Source of the DNA: CAWCBH01 sp963793785
GTDB lineage: Bacteria > Actinomycetota > Thermoleophilia > Solirubrobacterales > 70-9
DNA length: 64,000 bases
Assembly (NCBI GenBank): GCA_963793785.1
Contig: CAWCBH010000003.1
Span: 1,488,001-1,552,000, forward strand
Direction of reading: 5' to 3'
Shown in pieces: positions 1 to 9,198 of the stretch (position 1 is its first letter; the number at the start of each line of letters is the position of its first letter). Both the position numbers and the translations under genes were made by a program. The notes under the pieces are model-generated. The model ran no database searches and was not told the DNA's origin. It worked only from the letters and a program-made list of their open reading frames with translations.

Positions 1-513
1 CGGGCATGGCGCTGGATCAGCAAGGACGGCAGCGGGCCGGCCGGGGCGCGGCGACTGCTCGGCGTCGGGCTCGCCGGGGTTGGCGTGCCGGCCGCGGTCT
101 GGGGCCTGAACCGGCTGCTGGGATCCTCGTTTGCGCCCGACCTCTCGGCGCGGGCGATCTCCCGCGGCGGCATCGCCGCCGCGGCGGAGACGATGCGACG
201 GCTGCGGGTCGAGGCCGCCCACGTGATCACCGGCCACACGCACCGGGCCGGCCCCCGCGGCGACGACCCGGCCTGGCAGCTGCCGGGCGGGGGGCAGATC
301 CACAACACAGGCAACTGGGTCTTCGCCGCCGCGATGCACCGCCCCGATTCCCGCCCCGGCCCCTATTGGCCCGGGACCGTCACCTGGCTGGACGCCGACG
401 GGCCGCCGCGGCGGGTCTCGCTGCTCGCCGACCACAGCGCCCACGACCTGGGAGCGATCGCCCACGGCGGCCGCTTCCGGCTCGCCGCGCTGGCCTCTCG
501 CGATCTCGGGTAG
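1..513 (+). CDS. Metallophosphoesterase, C-terminal part (5' end outside window)
   Basis: The reading frame is open from base 1, so the N-terminus lies upstream of the window. The visible 170 residues contain a GHTH motif (residues 78-81 of the visible part), which supplies metal-ligand histidines in calcineurin-like phosphoesterases, followed by HNTGNW, typical of the end of that fold. It is therefore probably a hydrolase of a phosphate ester, with substrate unknown. The last 151 bp overlap the 3' end of the dehalogenase gene on the other strand. Confidence 0.7.
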   Translation, partial: RAWRWISKDGSGPAGARRLLGVGLAGVGVPAAVWGLNRLLGSSFAPDLSARAISRGGIAAAAETMRRLRVEAAHVITGHTHRAGPRGDDPAWQLPGGGQIHNTGNWVFAAAMHRPDSRPGPYWPGTVTWLDADGPPRRVSLLADHSAHDLGAIAHGGRFRLAALASRDLG

Positions 514-1409
514 CCGACGCTCGGATCAGCCGGCGCGAGCCAGTCGGCAATGCGGCGGCCGATCTCCTCGCCCGCGTCCTCCTGAAGGAAGTGCGAGGCG
601 CGCTCGATCGGCTGCGGGGGCGGTGCGTTGACCGCCGCCGCGACCCGCTCACCCACCTCGAAGGAGAGGATCGGGTCCGAGTCGGCCCACAGGCAGAGCT
701 TCGGCCGCTCGTCGCCGCTCAGGGCCTCGCGCACCCGCCTCCCCGCGGCGGCACCGGGCATCTCCGGCGAGGTCGGCAACATCAGCGGGAAGGACCGCGG
801 GCCGGCCTTGTACTCGGGACCGGGGAACGGCGCGTCGTAAGAGGCGGCGACCTCGTCGCTCATCCCCCGGGCGCAGGCGTTTCGAACCAGCATCGAGATC
901 GGCAGGTCCTCCGTGCGCTCGACGAAGTCGCGGAACCGGTGCCATGCCTCGCTCATCCGCTGCTCGCCGGTGAAGAAGCCGGTGTCCATCAGCACCAGGC
1001 GGGCGATCCGCTCCGGGTGCTCGACGGCCAGCCGCAGGCCGATTGGCCCGCCCCAGTCGTGAACGACCGCCGTCGCGCCGCGCAGGTCGAGATCCTCGAG
1101 CAGCCCGGCGCAGAGCTCGGTGTGGCGGTCGTAGGAGTACCAGGCGACGTCGACCGGCTTGTCGGAGCGGCCGAACCCTGCGAAGTCGGGAGCGATGCAG
1201 CGATGCCCCGCCTCCAGCAGCGGCGGCATCACCTTGCGCCACAGATACGACCAGGTCGGCTCGCCGTGAAGAAGGACCACCGGCTCGCCGTCGCCCTCGT
1301 CGAGGTGCGCGAGGCGGAGGCCGTCGGCGTCGCGGTAGCGGGGTTGGTAGGGGAAATCCGGCAGCCCCTCGAAACGCTCCTCGGGGGTGCGGAGGGCCTC
1401 GACAGCCAT
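363..1409 (-). CDS. Haloalkane dehalogenase (alpha/beta hydrolase)
   Basis: Alpha/beta hydrolase with the haloalkane dehalogenase signature. HGEPTW (residues 48-53) forms the oxyanion region. The nucleophile is Asp118 in HDWGG, with Trp119 next to it as in halide-binding family members. Asp245 and His273 are in place for the catalytic acid and base. Such enzymes replace a halogen on an alkane with hydroxyl in the cytoplasm; the substrate cannot be told from sequence. The family normally stops near residue 292. Here the frame continues about 55 residues of low-complexity sequence antisense to the metallophosphoesterase gene, so a missed indel near base 530, where another frame gives a stop right after DWLA, is as likely as a real extension. 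The ATG at 1409 has a TAGGGT element 7 nt upstream. Confidence 0.8.
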   Translation of the reverse strand: MAVEALRTPEERFEGLPDFPYQPRYRDADGLRLAHLDEGDGEPVVLLHGEPTWSYLWRKVMPPLLEAGHRCIAPDFAGFGRSDKPVDVAWYSYDRHTELCAGLLEDLDLRGATAVVHDWGGPIGLRLAVEHPERIARLVLMDTGFFTGEQRMSEAWHRFRDFVERTEDLPISMLVRNACARGMSDEVAASYDAPFPGPEYKAGPRSFPLMLPTSPEMPGAAAGRRVREALSGDERPKLCLWADSDPILSFEVGERVAAAVNAPPPQPIERASHFLQEDAGEEIGRRIADWLAPADPSVGYPRSREASAASRKRPPWAIAPRSWALWSASSETRRGGPSASSQVTVPGQ

Positions 1410-1416
1410 CGGGGCA

Positions 1417-1422
1417 ACCCTA
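1417..1422 (-). promoter_or_regulatory. -10 element for leaderless dehalogenase mRNA
   Basis: TAGGGT on the minus strand ends 7 nt before the ATG at 1409, and no Shine-Dalgarno sequence lies between. This spacing would put transcription start at the start codon. No clear -35 is seen. Confidence 0.45.
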
Positions 1423-1435
1423 TCGGCGCGCCTGC

Positions 1436-3604
1436 TCAGGGACCGGTGAAGGTGCCTGAGAAGCAAGGCAGGCCGAGGCAGGCGTCGGTGATCTGGCTCT
1501 GCGGGTTCGGGCGCAGGAAGTCGGAGGTCATCTGCTGTTCGGCCGGATCGCGACGGGGGTCCTGGTGGGGGTTGCGACCGCTGCGGTTGGGGAGGTTGGT
1601 AAGCGGCGGGGGGTCGGTCCCGATCTGGGCCGGAGGGGGCGCCGGGTTGGGTCGGGTCGGGCCGCTGTCCCAGTAGACGATCGCCGAGTCGGCGAACGGG
1701 TAGCTCGTGATCCTCGGGATCCCCCAGAGCGGGTCGACGCCCGGCCAACGCCCGTCGTAGACGACGGGAGCGTGCGCAGAGGCGCCGATCGTCCGCGCTT
1801 CGACATCTGCCTGCCAGGGAGTCACCTGATGGTCGCCGAAGGCGATGTGCATCAGCACCTCGTGCGGAGGCGTATCCGGGAAGGGGTCGTCGGTCATCCG
1901 GTGCGCGTAGCCGTTCGTCTCGCTGCGGTCCCAGAGCATCTGGATCAGGTCGAGGATCAGCGGGCGCGCCATCTCGTCCGAATAGGCGGGCTCGAAGACC
2001 AGCGCGTATGTGCCGAAGTCGACCGAGCGGGGCAACAGCACCGAGAAGTTCATTGCCGGCACGTCGAGCACCGCGCGGGTGAAGTCCGGCGCGATCGCGG
2101 TCAGCGCCCCGCCGGCAATGCCACCCAGGCTGGTGCCCTTGTAATAGAGGTTGGAGGGGTCGATCGTCGAGGGGCTGCCGCCGTCACTCGGATCGACTTG
2201 GAAGGCGGCGCTGGAGGCGAAGCCGCTGGGACGGATCATCAGCCGGCCCAGCAGCAGCTCGTTGAGGAGCCCCTGCTGGACCGTATCGGTCAGCTCGGGA
2301 AAGCGGCCGAGGTCGCCGAGGATCCCGATCGTGTTGGGGATGTCGTCGGCAGTGAGGCCGATTGTGTCGGTGGCGCAGATCACGAAGCCGTGCGCACGGG
2401 CCAGTGTGCCCTGCGGGTCGTCGATCGCCTCCGTTGCCCGACCGAGGAGGCCATGTCCGAACAGGAGCGGCCGCCGGCCGGCGGGAACCGTTGCGGCGTC
2501 GGGCGCGGTGCGGGGAATCACGCAGTCGAAGTTGGCCGCGTAGCTCCCCTGCAGGGTCGGGTTGCCGTCGGCGCCGAGGATGAACCGGGCGGGCGGCGCG
2601 CAGGCGTTGGTCAGATAGCAGGGGACGGTGAAGGTGCCGCGCACACGGCGGGCGAGATCGGCGTTCTCCCCGGCCTGGCAGCCGTCGGCGCCGCAGGGGG
2701 CGAAGTTGACGATGCCGCTGGTCGCCGGGTCGGCGCTGACAGGGTCGATCGCGAATGGAACCGTCCCCCCTGTCGGGACCCCGTCGTCGAGGTCGGTGTC
2801 GCCGAGTGCCGCGAACACTTGGTTGCGCATGAACAGCAGCCGCCTCGCATTGTTCTCGTCGCTGGCGACCGTGAAGTCCCATGCCAGGTACAGCTCGTCA
2901 CGGTCGATGCCCGCCCGGCGCAGCTTGCCGAAGATGTTCTCGAAGTCGCCACGCCGCTTGTTGATCACGCGCTTGCGCGACGGCAGCCGATCGCGATAGA
3001 AGCGAAAGCCCGCGGGCGCGGTGATCTCCCTGCCACGGCGATTCTTCAGGTTGCGCAAGGCGACTATGTAGCGGTGTCGGGCGTCGAAGTTCTTCGCGGG
3101 ATGGATCTCCAACAGCGTCTCGGCGGGGCTGTCGGCGTTTGAATCGATCTCGACCCAGATCGGCCACCGCCTGCCCGTCCGGGCGTCGATGACGACAACC
3201 GGAGCGTTCCTGCGCCGATATCGGCCGATGTGGTTGATCGGCGCCGCGGCCGTCCTTCTCAGTGCCTCCGGATTGTCGAGGCCGGGGACTCGGACAAGAA
3301 TCGTCTGACCCGGGCTGAACCCGTCGCTGGCCTGGTAGGGCCGGGCGTCGAGATGGACGCCGTCCTTGTTCGCCGGCATCGAGGCGGTCCTCAAGTTGAC
3401 GCGACGGTCCGTTGCCGTCCGCGTGTCGCGAACGGTGAAGTGATCGCTGGGGAACGGCAGCAGGCAGAGGCTGCCCCGCTGCTGGCCGATGAACTCGCAG
3501 CGATGCGCAGCACGCAGGTTGACCTGCGGAGCTGCGACTGCATTGCTCGCCACCAGGGCGAGCAAAGAGAGTGCTGCTGCGGTTGGCGTCGAAAACCTTC
3601 TCAA
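1436..3604 (-). CDS. Secreted lipase-like alpha/beta hydrolase
   Basis: A 722-residue protein with an N-terminal signal peptide (hydrophobic stretch about residues 10-24 ending AVAA). A GTSLGG nucleophile elbow puts the serine at residue 492. The N-terminal half, with phrases such as LPFPSDHFT and a long Asp/Asn-rich middle, resembles the large extracellular lipases with a bacterial virulence-factor lipase N-terminal domain. It probably acts outside the cell on an ester substrate. The C-terminal 70 residues are Pro/Asn-rich and look disordered, and four cysteines could form disulfides. It is unbroken, unlike many neighbours. The family call rests on the elbow and overall layout, so the substrate is open. 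Confidence 0.65.
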   Translation of the reverse strand: MRRFSTPTAAALSLLALVASNAVAAPQVNLRAAHRCEFIGQQRGSLCLLPFPSDHFTVRDTRTATDRRVNLRTASMPANKDGVHLDARPYQASDGFSPGQTILVRVPGLDNPEALRRTAAAPINHIGRYRRRNAPVVVIDARTGRRWPIWVEIDSNADSPAETLLEIHPAKNFDARHRYIVALRNLKNRRGREITAPAGFRFYRDRLPSRKRVINKRRGDFENIFGKLRRAGIDRDELYLAWDFTVASDENNARRLLFMRNQVFAALGDTDLDDGVPTGGTVPFAIDPVSADPATSGIVNFAPCGADGCQAGENADLARRVRGTFTVPCYLTNACAPPARFILGADGNPTLQGSYAANFDCVIPRTAPDAATVPAGRRPLLFGHGLLGRATEAIDDPQGTLARAHGFVICATDTIGLTADDIPNTIGILGDLGRFPELTDTVQQGLLNELLLGRLMIRPSGFASSAAFQVDPSDGGSPSTIDPSNLYYKGTSLGGIAGGALTAIAPDFTRAVLDVPAMNFSVLLPRSVDFGTYALVFEPAYSDEMARPLILDLIQMLWDRSETNGYAHRMTDDPFPDTPPHEVLMHIAFGDHQVTPWQADVEARTIGASAHAPVVYDGRWPGVDPLWGIPRITSYPFADSAIVYWDSGPTRPNPAPPPAQIGTDPPPLTNLPNRSGRNPHQDPRRDPAEQQMTSDFLRPNPQSQITDACLGLPCFSGTFTGP

Positions 3605-3733
3605 GCGACTTCTTGGTGTTGCCCTCGCGGTCCCTAGCCCCGTCGGCGCCTCCGCAGGATCGAGAACCTAGCAGCGACGATCTTTCGGCCGCCCAGTCTC
3701 CTCCACCAGCGTCCCCCCGCCGAGTCTGCTACC

Positions 3734-3763
3734 TTGCCGCGCTTCATTTCGTACCAAGATAAT
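3734..3763 (+). promoter_or_regulatory. Candidate promoter of the sulfate importer operon
   Basis: TTGCCG (3734-3739) and GATAAT (3758-3763) are separated by 18 bp, and a purine-rich Shine-Dalgarno (AAAGGTAGGA, 3768-3777) lies 11 nt before the sbp ATG. The stretch between the lipase start at 3604 and the sbp start holds no gene and no recognisable riboswitch. Confidence 0.45.
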
Positions 3764-3788
3764 CAAGAAAGGTAGGATTGAGCCCCAG

Positions 3789-4826
3789 ATGAGCAAAGGA
3801 AGAGGCCGACACCGGCCATTACCGGTAGCCGCAGCACTGATCACGATGCTCCTCCTCGCCACCGGCGCGGTTGCCGGTTGCGGCGACGACGACGATTCCG
3901 CCAGCGGCGCAGGCGCCTCCGGCGGCTCGCTCGACATCGTCGCCTACTCCACTCCGGAGACCGTCTACGAAGAGGGCCTACAGCCCGGCTTCGCTGCCAC
4001 GCCGGCGGGCAAGGGCGTCGAGTTCTCGGGCTCCTACGGCGCTTCCGGCGACCAGCGGCGCGCGGTCGAGGCCGGCCAACCCGCCTCGATCGTCCACTTC
4101 GCCCAGGGCGGCGACATGATCGCCCTCGAGGAGGCCGGCAAGGTCGACCCGAGCTGGGACAAGAACAAGTACAAGGGGATCGCCGAGGAGTCGGTGGTGG
4201 TGCTCGCGGTTCGCCAGGGAAATCCCGAGGGCATCAAGTCCTTCGACGATCTGCTCACCAAGGACGTCGAGGTCATCACCCCGAACCCGCTCAGCTCCGG
4301 CGGCGCGCGCTGGAACATCATGGCCGTCTACGGGTCGCAGCTACACCAGGGCAAGTCCGAGGACGAGGCCCTCGACGCAGTCCGGACACTGCTCGAGAAG
4401 ACGATCGTCCAGCCGGGCAGCGCCCGTGACGCGCTCGCCGCATTTACCCAGGGCGAGGGCGACGTGCTGCTGGCCTACGAGAACGAGGCGATCAAGGCCC
4501 AGGAGGAGGGCGAGGACGTCGAGTACGTGGTGCCGCCCTCGACGATCCGGATCGAGACCCCGATCGCGGTCACGAGCGAGGCGCCCGAGTCCGCGCAGGC
4601 CTTCCTCGACTTCATCTGGTCCGACCAGGGGCAGCGGATCTGGTCCGACAACGGCTACCGCCCGGTCAACCAGAAGCTGCTCGACACCAAGAAGTTCCCG
4701 GTTCCCGAGGACCTCTTCGAGATCGACGAGTTCGGCGGCTGGGAGACGGTCACCGACGAGTTCTTCGACGAGGCCAGCGGCAAGGTCGCGGAGATCAATC
4801 GCGAGCTCGGAGTCCCGTCGGAGTAG
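3789..4826 (+). CDS. sbp: Sulfate/thiosulfate ABC transporter substrate-binding lipoprotein
   Basis: Extracytoplasmic sulfate-binding protein. A lipoprotein signal peptide ends in the lipobox AVAGC with Cys31 as the lipid site, followed by an acidic linker. The mature part follows the Sbp/CysP pattern: SYGASGDQ near the anion site, NPLSSGGARWN in the hinge region and the NGYRPVN tail. It is the first gene of a four-gene operon with both permeases and the ATPase immediately downstream, 3 bp before cysT. Length (345 aa) is normal. The product delivers sulfate or thiosulfate to CysT/CysW for assimilation. Confidence 0.93.
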   Translation: MSKGRGRHRPLPVAAALITMLLLATGAVAGCGDDDDSASGAGASGGSLDIVAYSTPETVYEEGLQPGFAATPAGKGVEFSGSYGASGDQRRAVEAGQPASIVHFAQGGDMIALEEAGKVDPSWDKNKYKGIAEESVVVLAVRQGNPEGIKSFDDLLTKDVEVITPNPLSSGGARWNIMAVYGSQLHQGKSEDEALDAVRTLLEKTIVQPGSARDALAAFTQGEGDVLLAYENEAIKAQEEGEDVEYVVPPSTIRIETPIAVTSEAPESAQAFLDFIWSDQGQRIWSDNGYRPVNQKLLDTKKFPVPEDLFEIDEFGGWETVTDEFFDEASGKVAEINRELGVPSE

Positions 4827-4829
4827 ACG

Positions 4830-5670
4830 ATGGAAGTGTCGAACCCGGCAACCGTCGCTGCACCCCGGGCGGGCATCCGCCTGCCCGGGGTCGGCGCCGG
4901 TCTTGGCAGAGGCCTGATCGGCCTCTACCTCTCGCTGATGGTGCTGCTGCCGCTGGCGGCGGTCGTGGCGGAGTCGACCGAGGGGGGCCTATCGGCGCTT
5001 CTGGGACGCGGTCTCCAGCCCGCAGTCGGTGGCGGCGCTGAAGCTGACCGTGATCTGCTCGCTGATCGTCGTCGTCGTCAATGCAGTTTTCGGCACGATC
5101 ATCGCTTGGATCCTGGTACGCGACCGGTTTCCGGGCAAGGGCGCCGTCAACGCACTTATCGACCTCCCCTTCGCCCTGCCGACGATCGTCGCCGGGCTGA
5201 CGCTGCTGACCCTCTACGGGTCCGACAGCCCGTTCGGGCTCAACGTCGCCTTCACCCGGGTCGCGGTCGTCTTCGCGCTCTGCTTCGTGACCCTGCCCTT
5301 CGTCGTCCGCGCCGTGCAGCCGCTTCTGATGGAGATGGACCGCGAGATGGAGGAGGCCGCGACCTCGCTCGGGGCCGGCGGCTTCACCGTCTTTCGCCGC
5401 ATCATCTTTCCCAACCTGTTGCCGGGAATCCTCGCCGGCGTCACCCTCGCCTTCGCCCGCGCCTTGGGCGAGTTCGGGTCGCTGGTCCTGATCTCGGGCA
5501 ACATCCCCTTCGAGACCGAGGTCTCGTCGGTCTTCATCCGCAGCCAGATCGAGTCCGGAAACGTCCCCGGCGCCGCCGCCGTCTCGGTCGTCTTGCTGGC
5601 GATCTCGCTGGTGCTCCTGTTCTGCGTCAGCCTGCTGCAGCGCTGGGGAGTGAAGCGTCGTGACCGTTAG
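4830..5670 (+). CDS. cysT: Sulfate ABC transporter permease CysT (one frame break)
   Basis: First membrane permease of the sulfate importer. The start at 4830 gives a normal N-terminus with the first membrane helix, but the frame shifts by +1 between about 4985 and 5010, around a run of six G. The frame then continues with FWDAVSSPQ and the full binding-protein-dependent transport domain, including the EEAATSLGA loop that docks on the ATPase. The gene length is a multiple of three plus one, consistent with a single extra base, so a sequencing indel is likelier than loss of function. It overlaps cysW by 11 bp. Confidence 0.85.
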
Positions 5671-6469
5671 CTCGCCGGCGAAGTGGGGCCTGCGCGGGCT
5701 CGGGCTCGGCTACCTGCTGCTGCTGCTGCTCGCCCCCGTGGCGATGATCTTCTACAAGACGTTCGAGAACGGCCTCGGGCCGCCGCTCGACGCGATCACC
5801 TCGCCGGACGCGATCCACGCGATCCAGCTGACCCTGCTGATGGTCGTCGTCGCGGTCCCCCTCAACACGATCTTCGGAGTCGGCTGCGCGCTGCTGCTGG
5901 TCCGCCACCGCTGGAAGGGCAACGCGCTGATCGACGCGATCATCAACCTGCCGTTTGCGGTCTCCCCGGTCGTGATCGGGCTCTCGCTGTATCTGCTCTA
6001 CGGGGCCGACGGCTGGTTCGGGCCCGCCCTCGCCGAGGCGGGGATCGAGATCCTCTTCTCGACCCCGGGGATGATCCTTGCCAGCGTCTTCGTCTCGCTG
6101 CCGTTCGTGGTCAGAGAGGTGGTGCCGGTGCTGCAGGAGATCGGCACCGAGCAGGAACAGGCGGCCTCTACGCTGGGGGCAAACCCCTGGCAGACCTTCT
6201 GGCGGGTGACGCTGCCGGCGATCCGCTGGGGCGTCGCCTACGGGATCGTCCTCACCACCGCTCGGGTGCTGGGCGAGTTCGGGGCGGTGACGATCGTCTC
6301 CGGCTCGATCTCGGGCGAGACGCAGACCCTGCCGCTGTTCGTCGCCAAGGAGTTCGAGCAGTTCAACGAGGAGGGTGCCTACGCCGGCGCGATTGTGCTG
6401 GCGCTGCTGGCCCTCACCACCTTGCTGCTGATGACCGTCGGCAGGCGAAGGACAAAGGAGGAGTCCTGA
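5660..6469 (+). CDS. cysW: Sulfate ABC transporter permease CysW
   Basis: Second permease subunit, 269 residues with about six hydrophobic helices. The EQAASTLGANPWQTF loop (EAA motif) is the contact point for CysA. The GTG start at 5660 lies inside the end of cysT and the stop overlaps the cysA ATG by one base, so the three genes are translationally coupled. Together with CysT it forms the sulfate channel in the cytoplasmic membrane. Confidence 0.92.
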   Translation: MTVSSPAKWGLRGLGLGYLLLLLLAPVAMIFYKTFENGLGPPLDAITSPDAIHAIQLTLLMVVVAVPLNTIFGVGCALLLVRHRWKGNALIDAIINLPFAVSPVVIGLSLYLLYGADGWFGPALAEAGIEILFSTPGMILASVFVSLPFVVREVVPVLQEIGTEQEQAASTLGANPWQTFWRVTLPAIRWGVAYGIVLTTARVLGEFGAVTIVSGSISGETQTLPLFVAKEFEQFNEEGAYAGAIVLALLALTTLLLMTVGRRRTKEES

Positions 6470-7455
6470 TGGGAATCAAGGTTGAGGGTGCATCGAAGCG
6501 CTTCGGCGATTTCGACGCCCTGAAGGAAGTGACGCTTTCGGTGCCCAACGGCTCGCTGACGGCGCTGCTGGGACCAAGCGGCTCGGGCAAGTCGACCCTG
6601 TTGCGGGCGATCGCCGGGCTCGAGGAGCTCGACGCGGGCCGGGTGCTGATCAACGACCGTGATGCGACCGAGACGCCGGCGCAGAAGCGGGAGGTCGGCT
6701 TCGTGTTCCAGCACTACGCCGCCTTCAAGCATATGACCGTGCTCCAGAACGTCGGCTTCGGCCTGGCGATCCGCAAGTGGGAGAAGTCGGCGATCAACGA
6801 TCGCGTCCACGAGCTGTTGCGACTGGTCCAGCTCGACGGCCTCGCGGACCGCTATCCCGACCAGCTCTCGGGCGGCCAGCGCCAGCGGATGGCGCTGGCG
6901 CGGGCGCTGGCCGTGGAGCCGAAGGTGCTGTTGCTCGACGAGCCCTTCGGAGCGCTGGACGCGAAGGTCCGCAAGGACCTGCGCGCCTGGCTGCGGCGCC
7001 TACACGACGAGGTGCACGTGACAACGATCTTCGTCACCCACGACCAGGAAGAGGCGATGGACATCGCCGAGCAGCTGGTGGTGATGAACCACGGCCGCAT
7101 CGAGCAGTCCGGTAACGCCTCCGACCTGTACGAGCACCCGGCGAACGAGTTCGTGATGAGCTTCGTCGGCGAGGTCAACCGCCTCGGCGAGCACTTCGTG
7201 CGGCCTCACGATCTCGAGGTGCTCTTGCAGCCGGCCGAGCGGACCGAGCAGGCGACGGTCGAGCGTGTCGTGCCGCTGGGATTCGAGATCCGGGTCGAGT
7301 TCGCGCTCGGGGACGGCAGGGAGCTATGGGCCCAGCTGACCAGGGCCGAGATCGACGATCTGCAGCTGCGCGAAGGCCAGACCGTCCATGTCAGGCCTAA
7401 GCAGACAAAGGTCTTCAGCGGCGACCCGGGGTCATCGACCTCTGTAGCCGCTTGA
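6469..7455 (+). CDS. cysA: Sulfate ABC transporter ATP-binding protein CysA
   Basis: ATPase of the sulfate importer, 328 residues. Walker A GPSGSGKST is at 35-43, signature LSGGQ at 133-137, Walker B VLLLDEP at 153-159 and the switch histidine at 191. The C-terminal 90 residues form the TOBE-like regulatory part usual for CysA. The start is the ATG at 6469, which overlaps the cysW stop (TGATG). It is the last gene of the operon and is followed by a GC-rich hairpin. Confidence 0.93.
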   Translation: MGIKVEGASKRFGDFDALKEVTLSVPNGSLTALLGPSGSGKSTLLRAIAGLEELDAGRVLINDRDATETPAQKREVGFVFQHYAAFKHMTVLQNVGFGLAIRKWEKSAINDRVHELLRLVQLDGLADRYPDQLSGGQRQRMALARALAVEPKVLLLDEPFGALDAKVRKDLRAWLRRLHDEVHVTTIFVTHDQEEAMDIAEQLVVMNHGRIEQSGNASDLYEHPANEFVMSFVGEVNRLGEHFVRPHDLEVLLQPAERTEQATVERVVPLGFEIRVEFALGDGRELWAQLTRAEIDDLQLREGQTVHVRPKQTKVFSGDPGSSTSVAA

Positions 7456-7465
7456 AGAGGCGGGC

Positions 7466-7500
7466 GGGCGGGGTGTTCCTTGCCGGGTAATGCCCCGCCC
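7466..7500. terminator. GC-rich hairpin between convergent genes
   Basis: GGGCGGGG (7466-7473) pairs perfectly with CCCCGCCC (7493-7500) around a 19-nt loop, 10 nt after the cysA stop and just before the stop of the convergent PhoD gene. There is no T tract. This could end both transcripts. Confidence 0.4.
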
Positions 7501-7511
7501 CCGCTCGCCGC

Positions 7512-9158
7512 TCAAGCCAGCCGCCGCTCGAAGACGCACTCCAGCTCCCGCTCCTTCTCCTCGCCGGGCTTCGTCTTGTCGAGCTGCATGATCGCGCTGC
7601 GCCCGTCGATCCGCAGGGTCGCGACCTGGTTGTCGAAGTAGGGGCCTTCGCAGAGCCGCCAGCCGATCCCCGGCTCCGGAGCGTCGGCCGCCCCCGCCAG
7701 GGCTCGCATCGCGGCGATGAAGGGCCGGGTGAAGCCGACTTTGATTGCGGTTCGCTCGCCGCTGTCGAGGGGATTGCGGTAGGGCGAGCAGACGCCCTGG
7801 TAAACGGCGCTCTGTACGCCTGCCTCGGGGCGGAAGCCGACCTGCGCCAGGTAGGCGTGATGGACGTCGCCGGAGAGGATCACGATCGTCGCCGGCGGCT
7901 TCCCCCGCTTGCCGGACCCGACTTCCTCGAGGAGCTTGCGCAGCCGTTCGAAGGACATCCCGAACGAAGCCCAGTGGTCGAAGTCGACCGCCCGGCGCAA
8001 CTGCTCGGCAAGCTTCGCGAACTGCCGGCCCCAGGCACCGTCGCAGACCCGCTCGCCCCAGGCCTCGAGATGGTGAAAGCCCGGCGAGAGCAGATAGGGC
8101 ACGGTGGTCGCGATCAGCAGATGGTCGAAGTCGCCGTTGGCGTGCTCGACGATCCAGTCCCACTCGTCGTCGTCGAAGATCGAGCGCCGATCCTTGGTCA
8201 GCACCCGTCCGGCGCGCGAGTCCATGAAGATCGCCCGGGTGTTGTTGCCGATATCGCGGCAGTAGCTCCACCTGGTGCCGGACTCGGTGGAGTCGATCCG
8301 CGTCGCCCACTCGCGCAGCGCCTCGCCGGCGCGCGGATTGCCGCGCACCGTCGGATACAGCTCGTTGTCCTCCAGCTCACGGGGCGAGAGGTTGCCGAGA
8401 TGCTGGTAGACCCAGTAGCTCATGATCCCGGCGACGACCCGGTGGTGCCACCAGGGCTTGCGATTCATCTCCTCGACCCAGGACCGGGAGAGGTTCCAGT
8501 CGTCTGACATGTCGTGGTCGTCCCAGACCATCGAAACGGAGACGGTCGAGAACAGCCAGCGGACCATCGGCTCCTGCCAGCTCTCGTGGTAGAGCCAGGT
8601 GTACTCCTCGAAGTCGGTCACCTCCTCACCGGGGGGCTCGTCGGTACCGCGCCGCTCGCGGATCCGCTCCCGGGTCTCGGGTGAGCCGTCGTCGACGTAG
8701 ACCTGGTCGCCGAGCAGGAACAGCAGCTCCGGCCACTTGTCGCGGTCGTTGCGGGTCATCTCTGTCGCCACGACCCGCAGCGCGTCGAACTCGCGGCCTT
8801 CGTCGTGGCGGTCCTTGCTGTGGGTGTAGGGCTCGACGTGCGGCAGGGCGATCCGGCAGGACCCGAAGCAGATGTCGAGCGCCTTGTCGCGCCCCATGGT
8901 GCGGATCGCGCTGGGCGGCAGGTCGCTGCCGGGCTCGGGCCAGCGGACCTCGCCATCGAGCTTCACCTCGTACTCGTAGAAACCTCCCGGCTCGAGGCCC
9001 TTGATCAGGACGAGCGCGAAATGGTGTCCCTCGACCGTGAAGGCGGGCTCGGTGTGGCCGAGGACCTCCACCTCGCAGGGCTCGTCGGTCTCGACCCAGA
9101 CCGTGGCCTCGGTCTCGCCGACGTAGCGCAGCAGCGGGCCGAGGACTATCTGCGCCAT
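7512..9158 (-). CDS. phoD: PhoD-like alkaline phosphatase / phosphodiesterase
   Basis: A 548-residue metallophosphatase of the PhoD type. An N-terminal beta-sandwich (about 1-100, with VWVETDEPCEVEV) is followed by the catalytic domain. Metal-binding motifs are LGDQVYVDD (near 150), WDDHDMSDDW (near 210) and SGDVHHAY (near 430). PhoD enzymes release phosphate from phosphodiesters or monoesters. This one shows no signal peptide or twin-arginine motif, so it is probably cytoplasmic, or the start is wrong. It lies 40 bp upstream of, and on the same strand as, the M23 peptidase end. Confidence 0.85.
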   Translation of the reverse strand: MAQIVLGPLLRYVGETEATVWVETDEPCEVEVLGHTEPAFTVEGHHFALVLIKGLEPGGFYEYEVKLDGEVRWPEPGSDLPPSAIRTMGRDKALDICFGSCRIALPHVEPYTHSKDRHDEGREFDALRVVATEMTRNDRDKWPELLFLLGDQVYVDDGSPETRERIRERRGTDEPPGEEVTDFEEYTWLYHESWQEPMVRWLFSTVSVSMVWDDHDMSDDWNLSRSWVEEMNRKPWWHHRVVAGIMSYWVYQHLGNLSPRELEDNELYPTVRGNPRAGEALREWATRIDSTESGTRWSYCRDIGNNTRAIFMDSRAGRVLTKDRRSIFDDDEWDWIVEHANGDFDHLLIATTVPYLLSPGFHHLEAWGERVCDGAWGRQFAKLAEQLRRAVDFDHWASFGMSFERLRKLLEEVGSGKRGKPPATIVILSGDVHHAYLAQVGFRPEAGVQSAVYQGVCSPYRNPLDSGERTAIKVGFTRPFIAAMRALAGAADAPEPGIGWRLCEGPYFDNQVATLRIDGRSAIMQLDKTKPGEEKERELECVFERRLA

Positions 9159-9198
9159 TGGGACTCCATTCCCACCTGGCGCCGAGTCTAAGCCAGGC

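Noticed and set aside
3605..3788. SAM- or sulfur-responsive riboswitch before the sulfate importer
   Set aside because: None of the conserved blocks of known SAM classes can be seen; only a promoter and a ribosome-binding site.
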